This document shows, in pieces, positions 16,412-24,726 of a stretch of 64,000 bases of DNA. The stretch spans positions 124,001-188,000 of the forward strand of contig NZ_JAGOGJ010000001.1 of the NCBI RefSeq assembly GCF_017996735.1, written 5' to 3'. Below the pieces are notes generated by a model that saw only the letters and a program-made list of their open reading frames with translations, was not told the origin of the DNA and did not search any database. Within the stretch, counting starts at the first letter, position 1; every line of letters begins with the position of its first letter. The DNA comes from Niveispirillum sp. Lineage in GTDB: Bacteria; Pseudomonadota; Alphaproteobacteria; Azospirillales; Azospirillaceae. A program made the position numbers and the translations under genes.

Positions 16412-16831
16412 ATGAGCACAGAAATCCCTTCCGGCCTGGCGCCGGGGCGGGAATTGCCGCCGCTTGCCCTTGAACCCGTCAACCGCGCCCTGCTGGCGAT
16501 GTTCGGCTGCGCGTCGGGCGACCTGAACCCTATCCATCTCGATATCGATTTCGCGCGTAAGGCCGGCATGCCGGACGTATTCGCGCAGGGCATGCTGGGC
16601 ATGGCCTGGATGGCCAGGGCGATCACCGCCTGGGTCCCGCAGGACCGGCTGCGCAAATTCGACGCCCGGTTCCTGGGCATCACCCATCTGGGCCACCGGA
16701 TCACGGTCACCGCAACGGTGAAGGATGTGGTGACTTTCAATGGCGAGACCTGCGCACGGATCGAACTGCGCAACACCAATCAACATGGGCAGACCCGGAT
16801 CGCCGGCGAAGCGCTGGTCGCGGTCGGCTGA
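16412..16831 (+). CDS. MaoC-family enoyl-CoA hydratase, catalytic subunit
   Basis: A 139-residue single hot-dog protein with the R-specific hydratase motif A-S-G-D-L-N-P-I-H-L-D, giving Asp37 and His42 as the catalytic pair. It lies 19 bp after the first MaoC-like gene. Predicted reaction: hydration of a trans-2-enoyl-CoA to a 3-hydroxyacyl-CoA, in the step between the acyl-CoA dehydrogenase (19345) and the SDR (16864) of this operon. Cytoplasmic. Confidence 0.88.
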   Translation: MSTEIPSGLAPGRELPPLALEPVNRALLAMFGCASGDLNPIHLDIDFARKAGMPDVFAQGMLGMAWMARAITAWVPQDRLRKFDARFLGITHLGHRITVTATVKDVVTFNGETCARIELRNTNQHGQTRIAGEALVAVG

Positions 16832-16863
16832 CCATCACAAACATCCCTGGGAGGGAGCAGCAC

Positions 16864-17697
16864 ATGTCTTTGAAACTGGAGGGCAAGGTCGCCCTGGTGA
16901 CCGGATCGGGCCGCGGCATCGGGCGGTCCATCGCGCTGAAGCTGGCCGGCGAAGGCGCTCGCCTGGTTGTCAACGATCTCGACCCCGAACCCGCGATGGA
17001 GACGGTGGAGGCGATCCGTGCAGCAGGCGGCGAGGCCATCGCCTGCGCCGGCAGCGTCAGCGCCCCCGACTTCGCCGAGCGTTTCATCGGGACGGCCGTC
17101 GAGGGCTTCAAGGGCCTGGACATCATCGTGAACAATGCGGGCTATACCTGGGACAGCGTGGTCCAGAAGATGACCGACGAGCAATGGTACGCCATTCTCG
17201 ACGTTCACCTGACGGCACCGTTCCGCATCCTGCGCGCGGCACAACCCGTCATCCGGTCGCTGGCCAAGGCGGACGCCGACGCGGGCCGGCGCAATGTCCG
17301 CAAGATCGTCAACATCTCCTCCGTCGCCGGCCTGTTCGGCAATGCCGGCCAGACGAACTATGCCGTCGCCAAGGCCGGCATCACCGGCATGACCCGGACG
17401 CTGGCCAAGGAATGGGGGCGGATGGATACGACGGTCAATTGCGTCGCCTACGGCTTGATCCGGACCCGCCTCACCGAAGCCACGGCCGACGCACAGAGCA
17501 CCGCGACGATCGACGGCCGCGACATCAGGATCGGCGTCAATCCGGACGTCATGGAGATGATGGCGCGGTCGATCCCCCTGGGACGCGCCGGCACTGCGGA
17601 GGAAGCGGCGGGTGCTGTCTATCTCTTCTGCATTCCGGAAAGCGACTACGTCTCCGGCCAGGTGCTGATGTGTACCGGCGGCCTGACGGGAATATGA
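16864..17697 (+). CDS. SDR-family oxidoreductase, probable 3-hydroxyacyl-CoA dehydrogenase
   Basis: A 277-residue classical short-chain dehydrogenase. It has the nucleotide motif TGSGRGIG (13-20), acidic Asp at the end of beta-2 (NDLD, suggesting NAD preference), NNAG (90-93), and catalytic Ser153, Tyr166 and Lys170. A 12-residue insertion (AKADADAGRRNV) precedes the Ser strand, a feature of the 17beta-HSD4/MFE-like group that oxidises 3-hydroxyacyl-CoA. RBS GGGAGGGAGC lies upstream. Its place between hydratase and ligase genes supports the beta-oxidation role; the substrate is not fixed. Confidence 0.88.
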   Translation: MSLKLEGKVALVTGSGRGIGRSIALKLAGEGARLVVNDLDPEPAMETVEAIRAAGGEAIACAGSVSAPDFAERFIGTAVEGFKGLDIIVNNAGYTWDSVVQKMTDEQWYAILDVHLTAPFRILRAAQPVIRSLAKADADAGRRNVRKIVNISSVAGLFGNAGQTNYAVAKAGITGMTRTLAKEWGRMDTTVNCVAYGLIRTRLTEATADAQSTATIDGRDIRIGVNPDVMEMMARSIPLGRAGTAEEAAGAVYLFCIPESDYVSGQVLMCTGGLTGI

Positions 17698-17734
17698 GCC
17701 GCCATCGCCCGTGCATCACAGGATGAGGATCGGC

Positions 17735-19294
17735 ATGTACATCACCCAACCCCTCCACCGTGCGCTGCAACAGCATCCGGACCGGACCGCGCTGATCTGC
17801 GGTTCCCGGCAGACCAGCTTTCGCCAGTTGGCCGACCGCGTCGCCCGGCTGGCGGGCGGGCTTCGTGGACTGGGTATGCAGGATGGCGATCGCGTCGCCA
17901 TCCTGGCCCTCAATTCGGACCGGTATTTCGAATATCTGATCGGCGTGCCTTGGGGCGGAGGTGTCATCAACCCCTGCAACACACGGTGGAGCGTGGCGGA
18001 ACTGGCCTATTCGCTCAGTGATTCCGGCTCCCGGATATTGCTGGTCGACGACATGTTCCAGGCACTCGCTCCCGAACTCAAGGCCCTGTGCGAAACCCTG
18101 GACGTGATCATTCATATCGGCGATGCCGCCACGCCCCCCGGCATGGTGCCGTACGAGGCGCTGGTCGCCGGCTCCGACCCGATGGCCGACACTTTGAGAC
18201 GGGACGAGGATCTTCTCGGCCTGTTCTATACCGGCGGCACCACCGGGGCGCCGAAGGGTGTCATGCTCAGCCACGCCAACTTCATGTCCTCGGCCCTCGC
18301 CTTGGCTGCTGAGGGCATCATCACTCCGGGCGGCGTCTTCCTGCATGCCGCGCCCATGTTCCATCTGGCGGACCTGGGCTGTTCCAGCGTGGCCTGGATC
18401 CTGGGGAATGCACATAGTTTCATCCCCTGTTTCTCTCCGCCGGCGGTGGTGGAGGCCATAGAGCGTGACCTTGTCACCGATACGCTGCTGGTGCCCACCA
18501 TGGTGCAGATGCTGGTCGATCACCCGGTCATGGCGGAAGGCCGGGACATCAGCAGCCTGCGCACCATCCTCTATGGCGGCTCCGCGATTTCCGAAGCCGT
18601 CCTGGACCGGGCGCTCGCAACGCTGAAGAATGTCTCCTTCTGCCAGGCCTATGGCATGACCGAGCTGGCACCCGTGGCCGCCATCCTGGCCGCCGCCTAT
18701 CATCGGCCTGAAGGCCGCAGGGGGGATAAGCTGCGGTCCGGAGGAAGGGCCGCCTATTGCACGGAAATCCGTGTGGCCGATCTCACCGATAATCCTCTGC
18801 CGGCAGGTGTGAAAGGTGAAGTGCTGGTCCGTGGCCCCAATGTGATGAAGGGCTATTGGAACAAGCCCGAGCTGACGGCGGCCGCCCTGCGCGGCGGTTG
18901 GATGCATACCGGCGACGTGGGCTATATCGACGGGGATGGCTTCCTGTTCATCATCGATCGCTTGAAGGACATGATCATCAGCGGCGGCGAGAACATCTAT
19001 TCCGCCGAGGTGGAGAATGCGCTGGCCCGGCATGCGGCTGTTCAAACCTGCGCCATCATCGGCATTCCCAGCGACAAATGGGGTGAAGCCGTCCACGGCT
19101 TCGTGATCCTGAAGCCCGGACAAACCGCCACTCAGGACGAGTTGATCGCCCATTGCCGGCAGATGATCGCCGGCTACAAGTGCCCGCGCAGCATCGAATT
19201 CGTCGACGCGCTGCCCCTGTCCGGCCCCGGCAAGATCCTCAAGACCGAACTGCGCAAGCGCTTCTGGAGCAGCCGCGACCAGCAGGTCTCCTGA
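17735..19294 (+). CDS. acyl-CoA synthetase (AMP-binding ligase)
   Basis: A 519-residue ANL-superfamily ligase. It has the P-loop-like motif YTGGTTGAPKGVMLSH near residues 165-182, the adenylate motif YGMTE near 310, GWMHTGDVGYIDGDGF near 390, the hinge DRLKDMIISGGENIY near 408, and the catalytic C-terminal Lys in GPGKILKTELRK. It activates a carboxylic acid with ATP and CoA as the entry step of the operon. ATG 17735 has AGGATGAGG upstream; a start eight codons earlier is less likely. The acid could be a steroid, aromatic or medium-chain acid. Confidence 0.9.
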   Translation: MYITQPLHRALQQHPDRTALICGSRQTSFRQLADRVARLAGGLRGLGMQDGDRVAILALNSDRYFEYLIGVPWGGGVINPCNTRWSVAELAYSLSDSGSRILLVDDMFQALAPELKALCETLDVIIHIGDAATPPGMVPYEALVAGSDPMADTLRRDEDLLGLFYTGGTTGAPKGVMLSHANFMSSALALAAEGIITPGGVFLHAAPMFHLADLGCSSVAWILGNAHSFIPCFSPPAVVEAIERDLVTDTLLVPTMVQMLVDHPVMAEGRDISSLRTILYGGSAISEAVLDRALATLKNVSFCQAYGMTELAPVAAILAAAYHRPEGRRGDKLRSGGRAAYCTEIRVADLTDNPLPAGVKGEVLVRGPNVMKGYWNKPELTAAALRGGWMHTGDVGYIDGDGFLFIIDRLKDMIISGGENIYSAEVENALARHAAVQTCAIIGIPSDKWGEAVHGFVILKPGQTATQDELIAHCRQMIAGYKCPRSIEFVDALPLSGPGKILKTELRKRFWSSRDQQVS

Positions 19295-19344
19295 GACCAG
19301 CGGCGCCCCCCCCCAGTCAAAAATCAAAACAATGGAGGGATTCC

Positions 19345-20490
19345 ATGCCCCCGAGGCTCTATCAATTTCCCTGGATGGATGCGGATATCGAGGCGTTCCG
19401 GGAACAGGTCAGCCGCTATATAAGGGCCGAACTGGCCCCCAGGCTTCCCGAATGGCGCAAGCAGGGCTACATCCCGCGCACGGTATGGCGGGGCATGGGG
19501 GCGCTGGGCTTCCTCCTGCCCGAATTGCCGGCCGAATATGGCGGGGCCGGCACCAGCCCGGCCTATCAGTTGGTGTTGCAGGATGAACTGGCCAAGGCCG
19601 AGATGCCGGGCACCCTTACCGTGCATGCCATCGTGGCGCACTATATCCTCGACTATGGCACGGCGGCGCAGAAGGCCCATTGGCTGCCCAAGCTGGCCAG
19701 CGGAGAGCATCTGGGCGGGATCGCCCTGACCGAACCGGGCCACGGGTCGGACCTGAAAGCCCTGCGCACGGCTGCCCGGCGCGATGGTGACGATTATGTC
19801 GTCAACGGCTCCAAGATTTTCATCACCAATGGCTCCACCGCCAGCATGCTGGCCGTCGCCTGTCGGACCGATGGTGAGGGCGCGCGCGGCATCTCGCTGA
19901 TCCTGATGGAGACGGAGAACCAACCGGGCTTCAAGGTCGGCTCGCGGCTGGAAAAGCTGGGCCAGCATGCCTCCGACACGGCCGAGCTGTATTTCGACAA
20001 TGTGCGTGTGCCTGCGTCGAACATCCTGGGCGCGGTGGAGGGTCAGGGCTTCGCACAGATCATGAGCCAGTTGCCGTTCGAGCGCCTGCTGATCGCCGTG
20101 CCGGCCGCCGCCCAGATCGAACGCGCGCTCGACCATACGATTGCCTACACCAAGGAGCGCCGCATGTTCGGCGGCTGCCTGTTCGACATGCAGAACACCC
20201 GCTTCAAGCTGGCTGAGATGGCGACCACGGCCCACACCGTTCGCGGCTTCGTCAATGACTGCGTCCAGCGCCTGGTTGACGGCACGCTGGATAATGAAGC
20301 CGCCTATATGGCGAAATGGTGGTGCACGGAGCAGCAATGCCGCGTGACTGACGAATGTCTCCAGTTGTTCGGCGGCTACGGCTACATGGTCGAATATCCA
20401 ATCGCCCGGCTGTTCGCCGATGCGCGCGTACAGAAAATCTATGGCGGTGCCAATGAGGTGATGAAGGACCTGATTGCGCGCAGCCTGTAG
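19345..20490 (+). CDS. acyl-CoA dehydrogenase
   Basis: A 381-residue FAD-dependent acyl-CoA dehydrogenase. FAD/substrate motifs are ALTEPGHGSDLKALRT (about 128-143) and KIFITNGS. The C-terminal position used by MCAD is Gly here (IYGGANEVMKD). The base is probably the Glu of LPFERLLIA near 250, as in isovaleryl- and long-chain-type dehydrogenases. It introduces the alpha,beta double bond used by the MaoC pair. It starts at ATG after AATGGAGGG. The 50-bp gap before it holds a run of nine C. Confidence 0.92.
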   Translation: MPPRLYQFPWMDADIEAFREQVSRYIRAELAPRLPEWRKQGYIPRTVWRGMGALGFLLPELPAEYGGAGTSPAYQLVLQDELAKAEMPGTLTVHAIVAHYILDYGTAAQKAHWLPKLASGEHLGGIALTEPGHGSDLKALRTAARRDGDDYVVNGSKIFITNGSTASMLAVACRTDGEGARGISLILMETENQPGFKVGSRLEKLGQHASDTAELYFDNVRVPASNILGAVEGQGFAQIMSQLPFERLLIAVPAAAQIERALDHTIAYTKERRMFGGCLFDMQNTRFKLAEMATTAHTVRGFVNDCVQRLVDGTLDNEAAYMAKWWCTEQQCRVTDECLQLFGGYGYMVEYPIARLFADARVQKIYGGANEVMKDLIARSL

Positions 20491-20529
20491 CAGTTTTCGG
20501 CTGACCGGAAAGCTGTCTGTATCCGTTCA

Positions 20530-21528
20530 ATGAGAGAATTGATGTTCCACCGTCTGCGCCAATTGTTCGATCCTTATATCGCCCTCATGCTGCTGGTCGT
20601 GGCCATAGCCGCTATCCTGCCGGCACGGGGGCAGGGGGCTGCCATCGCGGGTATGGCGGCGGACGGTGGAATCGTTTTTCTGTTCTTCCTGTATGGCGCG
20701 CGCCTGTCCCCACAAGCGGCCTTGGGCGGGCTCCTGCAATGGCCGCTGCATCTTTGCGTCCTGACCAGCACCTTCATCCTGTTTCCCCTGCTGGGCAAAG
20801 CGCTTGAATATCTGTCGCCGGCCAGCATGCCGCCGGAGATCGTGACCGGCTTGATGTTCCTTTGTGTGCTGCCGTCGACGGTTCAATCGTCCATCGCCTT
20901 CACCTCGATCGCGCGCGGCAATGTGCCCGCCGCCATATGCGCGGCATCGGCATCGAACATGCTGGGCGTCTTCATCAGCCCGCTGCTTGCGGGCTGGCTG
21001 TTGAAGACACAAGGCCTGGAACTGTCGTTCGGCATCTTCCGTGACATCACATTGCAGCTTCTGGTGCCGTTCCTGGCTGGTCAGGTGCTGCGGCCCTGGA
21101 TTGGAAGATGGGTCGAGACGAGGAAGAAGCTTCTGGGCTATGCGGACCGCGGCTCCATCCTGCTGATCATCTATGTCGCCTTTTCCAAGGGCGTCGTGTC
21201 GCATATGTGGAGCCAGTTCGAACTGCCCGACCTGCTTGTTCTCGTTGTCATGCTATCGGTCCTTCTGGCATCGGTGCTCATCGTCACCGGGTTCGTCGCG
21301 CGCCGGATCTTGCGGTTTTCCCTCCAGGACGAAATCGTCCTGCAATTTTGCGGCTCCAAGAAATCACTCGCCAGCGGTTTGCCGATGGCCAGCATTTTGT
21401 TTGCCGGGCCGCAGGTTGGTATTGTTGTTCTGCCGCTCATGCTGTTCCATCAATTACAACTGATTGTCTGCGCCATCCTGGCCCGGCACTATGCGAGCCG
21501 CCGCGAGGATATCGGGGCCAATCTGTGA
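20530..21528 (+). CDS. bile acid:sodium symporter family protein (SBF-like)
   Basis: A 332-residue membrane protein with about nine to ten hydrophobic segments. The SBF-like signatures are GGIVFLFFLYGARLSP, FLCVLPSTVQSSIAFTSIARGNVPAAICAASASN and the C-terminal FCGSKKSLASGLPMASILF. The SN and unwound-helix segments resemble the sodium/substrate site of ASBT-fold carriers. It closes the acyl-CoA operon, 40 bp after the acyl-CoA dehydrogenase. It is therefore the probable inner-membrane importer of the acid that the TBDR at 11253 brings across the outer membrane. Confidence 0.88.
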   Translation: MRELMFHRLRQLFDPYIALMLLVVAIAAILPARGQGAAIAGMAADGGIVFLFFLYGARLSPQAALGGLLQWPLHLCVLTSTFILFPLLGKALEYLSPASMPPEIVTGLMFLCVLPSTVQSSIAFTSIARGNVPAAICAASASNMLGVFISPLLAGWLLKTQGLELSFGIFRDITLQLLVPFLAGQVLRPWIGRWVETRKKLLGYADRGSILLIIYVAFSKGVVSHMWSQFELPDLLVLVVMLSVLLASVLIVTGFVARRILRFSLQDEIVLQFCGSKKSLASGLPMASILFAGPQVGIVVLPLMLFHQLQLIVCAILARHYASRREDIGANL

Positions 21529-22272
21529 ACGCGTTCCGGAAGCGTACTGGAGCGTCCGCCTTACGATCAGGCGTCAGGCAGTTCCCCCCAAATACCGCCA
21601 TCGGCATTCAACCGCGCGGTCGCTTCGATGAGGCCCAGGCCGTGCGGCCCAGTGCGGGGTCCTGTCGCTCAGCGGGAAGGCTTGGTGGGAAAGGTGGCAT
21701 GCCGGTCCGGCATCTCTATATGGTCCTTTATTGCCCACGGCACGCCGTCATGGATCGCGGCAAAGGCCAATGCCATCCCCGACTGGGTCGATTTCCGATC
21801 TTTCTATTGGTGGCAAGGCCTTAGGCCGGGCGGGGAGTTGATCCGAGCTGCACGGCCCGTTGGGGTTGGGGCCGATCAAGGCACTGTCGCAGCCTGCATC
21901 TCGTGGTATCAGGGGGCCACCCCAAGCCCCTGTAACCCAGCCGCTCGGCGTGACGAGATATGAGGGTGGTGTCTGACATGGCGTCAGAATGGCCCGACAG
22001 AGCTTGCGATGCCTTGCTCTACTATGGAAGCGGCGGCTGGGCCTGTATATCGACCATCGGTCCCCGGAGAAGCAGGATGCCGAGAGCAAGCAACATATCA
22101 GGCTGGCATGGCGCCGCGGCGCATTCTGGTATTGCTATGTTAGGCAGAATTGGAAAGCCGGGCTGACCCTTGGCCAAATCCTGCCCCCCGTATCCGAAAA
22201 AGCCCCGCCGCAAATCCGGCGCGGCATCTTGCTGTCCGGGTGTTATCACAGCCTTCCGTCCTGGCGATCATG
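21529..22272. other. gene-poor stretch with decayed coding remnants
   Basis: The 744 bp between the symporter-like gene and the LysR gene hold no intact gene I can support. Short open frames exist on both strands, but they are interrupted and switch frame. Minus-strand remnants are described separately at 21560-21979. The right-hand part (21980-22272) shows no recognisable feature. Confidence 0.5.
21560..21979 (-). pseudogene. decayed remnant, possibly of a luciferase-like monooxygenase
   Basis: On the minus strand an ATG at 21979 opens MSDTTLISRHAERLGYRGLG, which resembles the N-terminal helix-strand of luciferase-like (F420/FMN) oxidoreductases. The frame soon fails; a second frame reads SALIGPNPNGP. 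Further down, other frames read MALAFAAIHDGVPWAIKDHI (from 21776) and GLGLIEATARLNADGGIWGE before a stop near 21570. The pieces look like coding sequence broken by frameshifts and deletions. The family assignment rests on short motifs, and the last two pieces may come from a different gene. Confidence 0.3.
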
Positions 22273-23184
22273 TCAATCCGCTTTCCCGGTCCCCGGCAGG
22301 GTGACACGGTCGCGGAAGTAAAGCAGTTCGGCCACCAAGCCTTTGACGAGGCGAGCCTTTTGCGCATCGGGGCGAAACAGCAGATAGGATTTGAACTGGA
22401 CGTCCGGCTTGAAAGGCCGGAATACCAGCCCCCGTTCGGCATAGCCGTCGGCAGCGGCCGGGTTTACCAGGCCGACCCCAACCCCTTCCAGCGCCAGGGC
22501 ACAGATGGTCCCCGCGCTGGGGGTTTCCACGATGATTTCGGGCCTGGACCCCGCGCTTTCCAGAATCTCAGTGATCCGGTGGCGGGCGCGGTCCTCCGGT
22601 GCCAGGGCGATGAAGGGCTGTCCATGCAGGTCAGCGGGGGTGATCACCGATCGGTCTGCCAGCTCATGCCCCTGCGGAATGGCCAGAACCGCGCGGAAAC
22701 TGCTGAAAATGCGATGTTCGACCCCTGACAGATCCACCTCGTCGGCGGCAATGCCGATGTCGAACTGCTGGTTGGCGACCAGATCGCGCACCGTGGAGGA
22801 GGAGAGAACCTGCAAAGTGATGGCGATCTGCGGGTTCTTCTGCCGGAAAGTGTGGACCGCCTTTGGCACGACCGTGGAACCGAAGGCGGCCATGCTGGCG
22901 ACGCGGAGGCTTCCCGATCCGAAATCGCGGATACGCGCCGCCGATGCCCGCAGCCGGTCCAGACCCACAAAACTGCTATTCACATCCCGGAAGAACATCT
23001 GCCCTTCCGGCGTGGGGACAAGCCTGCCCTTCACCCGGTCGAACAGGGCGAAACCCAGGCTTTCCTCCAGTTCCACCAGGGCCCGGCTGACCGCCGGCTG
23101 CGTGATCCGCAACAGTTCGGCCGCGCGGGAGGCGGAGCCGCTGATCATGGTGGCGCGGTAAATTTCCAACTGCCGGAAATGCAT
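22273..23184 (-). CDS. LysR-family transcriptional regulator
   Basis: A 303-residue LysR regulator: HTH in residues 1-60 (MHFRQLEIYRATMISGSASR, then ITQPAVSRALVELEESLGF) and an effector-binding domain from about 92 to 290. It is divergent from the cystathionine-beta-lyase-like gene at 23519 across 334 bp and is the probable regulator of the amino-acid transport operon. The paired CAATTG-containing repeats in that gap are candidate binding sites. Confidence 0.9.
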   Translation of the reverse strand: MHFRQLEIYRATMISGSASRAAELLRITQPAVSRALVELEESLGFALFDRVKGRLVPTPEGQMFFRDVNSSFVGLDRLRASAARIRDFGSGSLRVASMAAFGSTVVPKAVHTFRQKNPQIAITLQVLSSSTVRDLVANQQFDIGIAADEVDLSGVEHRIFSSFRAVLAIPQGHELADRSVITPADLHGQPFIALAPEDRARHRITEILESAGSRPEIIVETPSAGTICALALEGVGVGLVNPAAADGYAERGLVFRPFKPDVQFKSYLLFRPDAQKARLVKGLVAELLYFRDRVTLPGTGKAD

Positions 23185-23242
23185 ACGGAGGGCCTCACTC
23201 GCAACTCACTCCATAACATCAGTGCATGTCGTGGCGCTGGAT

Positions 23243-23260
23243 GGTCAATTGAATTTGTAT
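23243..23260. promoter_or_regulatory. CAATTG direct repeat, copy 1 (LysR site candidate)
   Basis: GGTCAATTGAATTTGTAT. It matches the 18-mer at 23456-23473 at 17 of 18 positions, in the same orientation, 213 bp apart. Both lie in the divergent LysR/lyase intergenic region, and each contains TTCAATTGA-like symmetry. This copy is about 60 bp from the LysR start. Confidence 0.45.
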
Positions 23261-23455
23261 CCCCATCCCCGTAGCCCCGGCCCGGCTGTCCACCGTTCGA
23301 CCGATGCGGTGACGGGCAACGTTCCGGTGGCGGTTTCGGGCGTGTCGCATTGTTCTGCGAGACGAAATTGGCCCCACCTATGCGCGCCGCCGAGCCGGCA
23401 CCCCCAGGCTTTGAGGGGAAAAGCCATAATGTCTGGTTATGGACCTGTGCTGACA

Positions 23456-23473
23456 GGTCAATTGAAATTGTAT
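23456..23473. promoter_or_regulatory. CAATTG direct repeat, copy 2 (LysR site candidate)
   Basis: GGTCAATTGAAATTGTAT, 46 bp upstream of the lyase ATG. With copy 1 it brackets the divergent region 23185-23518. The 195 bp between the copies shows no gene and contains the likely promoters. Two distant identical sites fit DNA looping by a LysR tetramer (inference). Confidence 0.45.
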
Positions 23474-23518
23474 GTCGGTGCCGACATGCTGATGTCATCA
23501 AACTTGAAGAGGAAGATC

Positions 23519-24700
23519 ATGCGCGACCTGTCCCGTTGCGTCATCCATCCCGCCGTCTCGCATGAAGGGTTTGCCAGCATCGGTGTCCCCACATATCGGG
23601 CGTCGACCATCCTGTTCGACGATGCCAAATCCTACACCAACCGCAAATATCGGGGGCCGGACGGCTATACGTATGGGCTGCATGGCACGCCGACGACCCG
23701 CACCCTGGAGGCGCAACTGACGGCGCTGGAGGAAGGGGAGCGGACGGTAATCGTGCCGTCGGGCCAGGCGGCGATCACCATCGTCTTTCTGACGGTCCTG
23801 CTGCCCGGCGACCATGTGCTGATCCCGGATACCGCCTATCCGCCCTGCCGGGGCTTCTGTGAGAATTACCTGAAGCTGCGGGGCGTCGAATACACGGTCT
23901 ATGATCCGCTGATCGGGGCGGGGATCGATGCGCTGGTAAAGCCGAACACCAAACTGATCTGGATGGAAAGCCCCGGCTCCACCACCATGGAGTTCCAGGA
24001 TGTGCCGGCTATCGTAAAGGTGGCCAGGGAACGTGGCGGCATCCTGACCGGCTGCGACAATACCTGGGCCACGCCGCTCTTGTTCAAGCCGCTGGCCCAT
24101 GGCGTCGATTTCTCCAGCGAGGCGCTGTCCAAATATGTCGGCGGTCATTCCGACCTGCTGATGGGGTCGATCAGCGTCAAGGATGTGGCCCTGTTCCGCC
24201 GGCTGAAGGACACGATGCGCATGATCGGCATCGGCGTCTCACCGGACGATTGCGGCCTGGCCCTGCGCGGCCTGGAGACAATGGGCGTGCGTATGCGTCA
24301 TGCCGATGCGGTGGCGACCGAGTTTGCACGCCGTCTGGTGGAATTGCCGGCGGTGGAGCGGGTGCTGCATCCATCGCTGCCCACCTGTCCGGGGCATGAG
24401 GTCTGGAAACGGGATTTCACCGGAGCGTCCGGCGTCTTCTCCGTGGTGCTGAAGGCCCCTGCCAATGCGGTGATCGAAGAGGCGTTCGGGGTTCTGAAGA
24501 CCTTTGCCATTGGCGCTTCCTGGGGCGGCACACGCAGCCTGATCGTACCCATGGCGATCAAGGCCGACCGGGTGGCCACCGATTGGACTGATGAGGGCGT
24601 GATCCTGCGCATCTCTGTCGGCATGGAGGATCCAGAAGATCTTTGGGCCGATCTTGCGGCCCTGTTCACGGCGCTGGCCGTACCCGTTCTGGGCGGTTGA
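23519..24700 (+). CDS. cystathionine beta-lyase-like Cys/Met-metabolism PLP enzyme
   Basis: A 393-residue fold-type I PLP enzyme of the Cys/Met metabolism family, normal length. It has PSGQAAI (phosphate contact), Asp180 near NTWATP, and Lys205 in ALSKYVGGHSD, the MetC-type Schiff-base site. MetC-like enzymes cleave C-S bonds in cystathionine or other S-alkyl cysteines, releasing a thiol, pyruvate and ammonia. I chose ATG 23519 (AAGAGGAAG upstream); the longer frame is not conserved in character. It leads an operon of amino-acid ABC transporter genes, so it probably catabolises an imported sulfur amino acid rather than making methionine. Confidence 0.88.
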   Translation: MRDLSRCVIHPAVSHEGFASIGVPTYRASTILFDDAKSYTNRKYRGPDGYTYGLHGTPTTRTLEAQLTALEEGERTVIVPSGQAAITIVFLTVLLPGDHVLIPDTAYPPCRGFCENYLKLRGVEYTVYDPLIGAGIDALVKPNTKLIWMESPGSTTMEFQDVPAIVKVARERGGILTGCDNTWATPLLFKPLAHGVDFSSEALSKYVGGHSDLLMGSISVKDVALFRRLKDTMRMIGIGVSPDDCGLALRGLETMGVRMRHADAVATEFARRLVELPAVERVLHPSLPTCPGHEVWKRDFTGASGVFSVVLKAPANAVIEEAFGVLKTFAIGASWGGTRSLIVPMAIKADRVATDWTDEGVILRISVGMEDPEDLWADLAALFTALAVPVLGG

Positions 24701-24726
24701 GAGCGGCCAAGCGGGGAGGGCAGGGC

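Noticed and set aside
17549..19327. 592-residue minus-strand open frame
   Set aside because: It is antisense to the acyl-CoA synthetase, SDR end and intergenic DNA. It has no domain motifs, an odd Gln/His/Gly-rich composition, and exists because of high GC codon bias.
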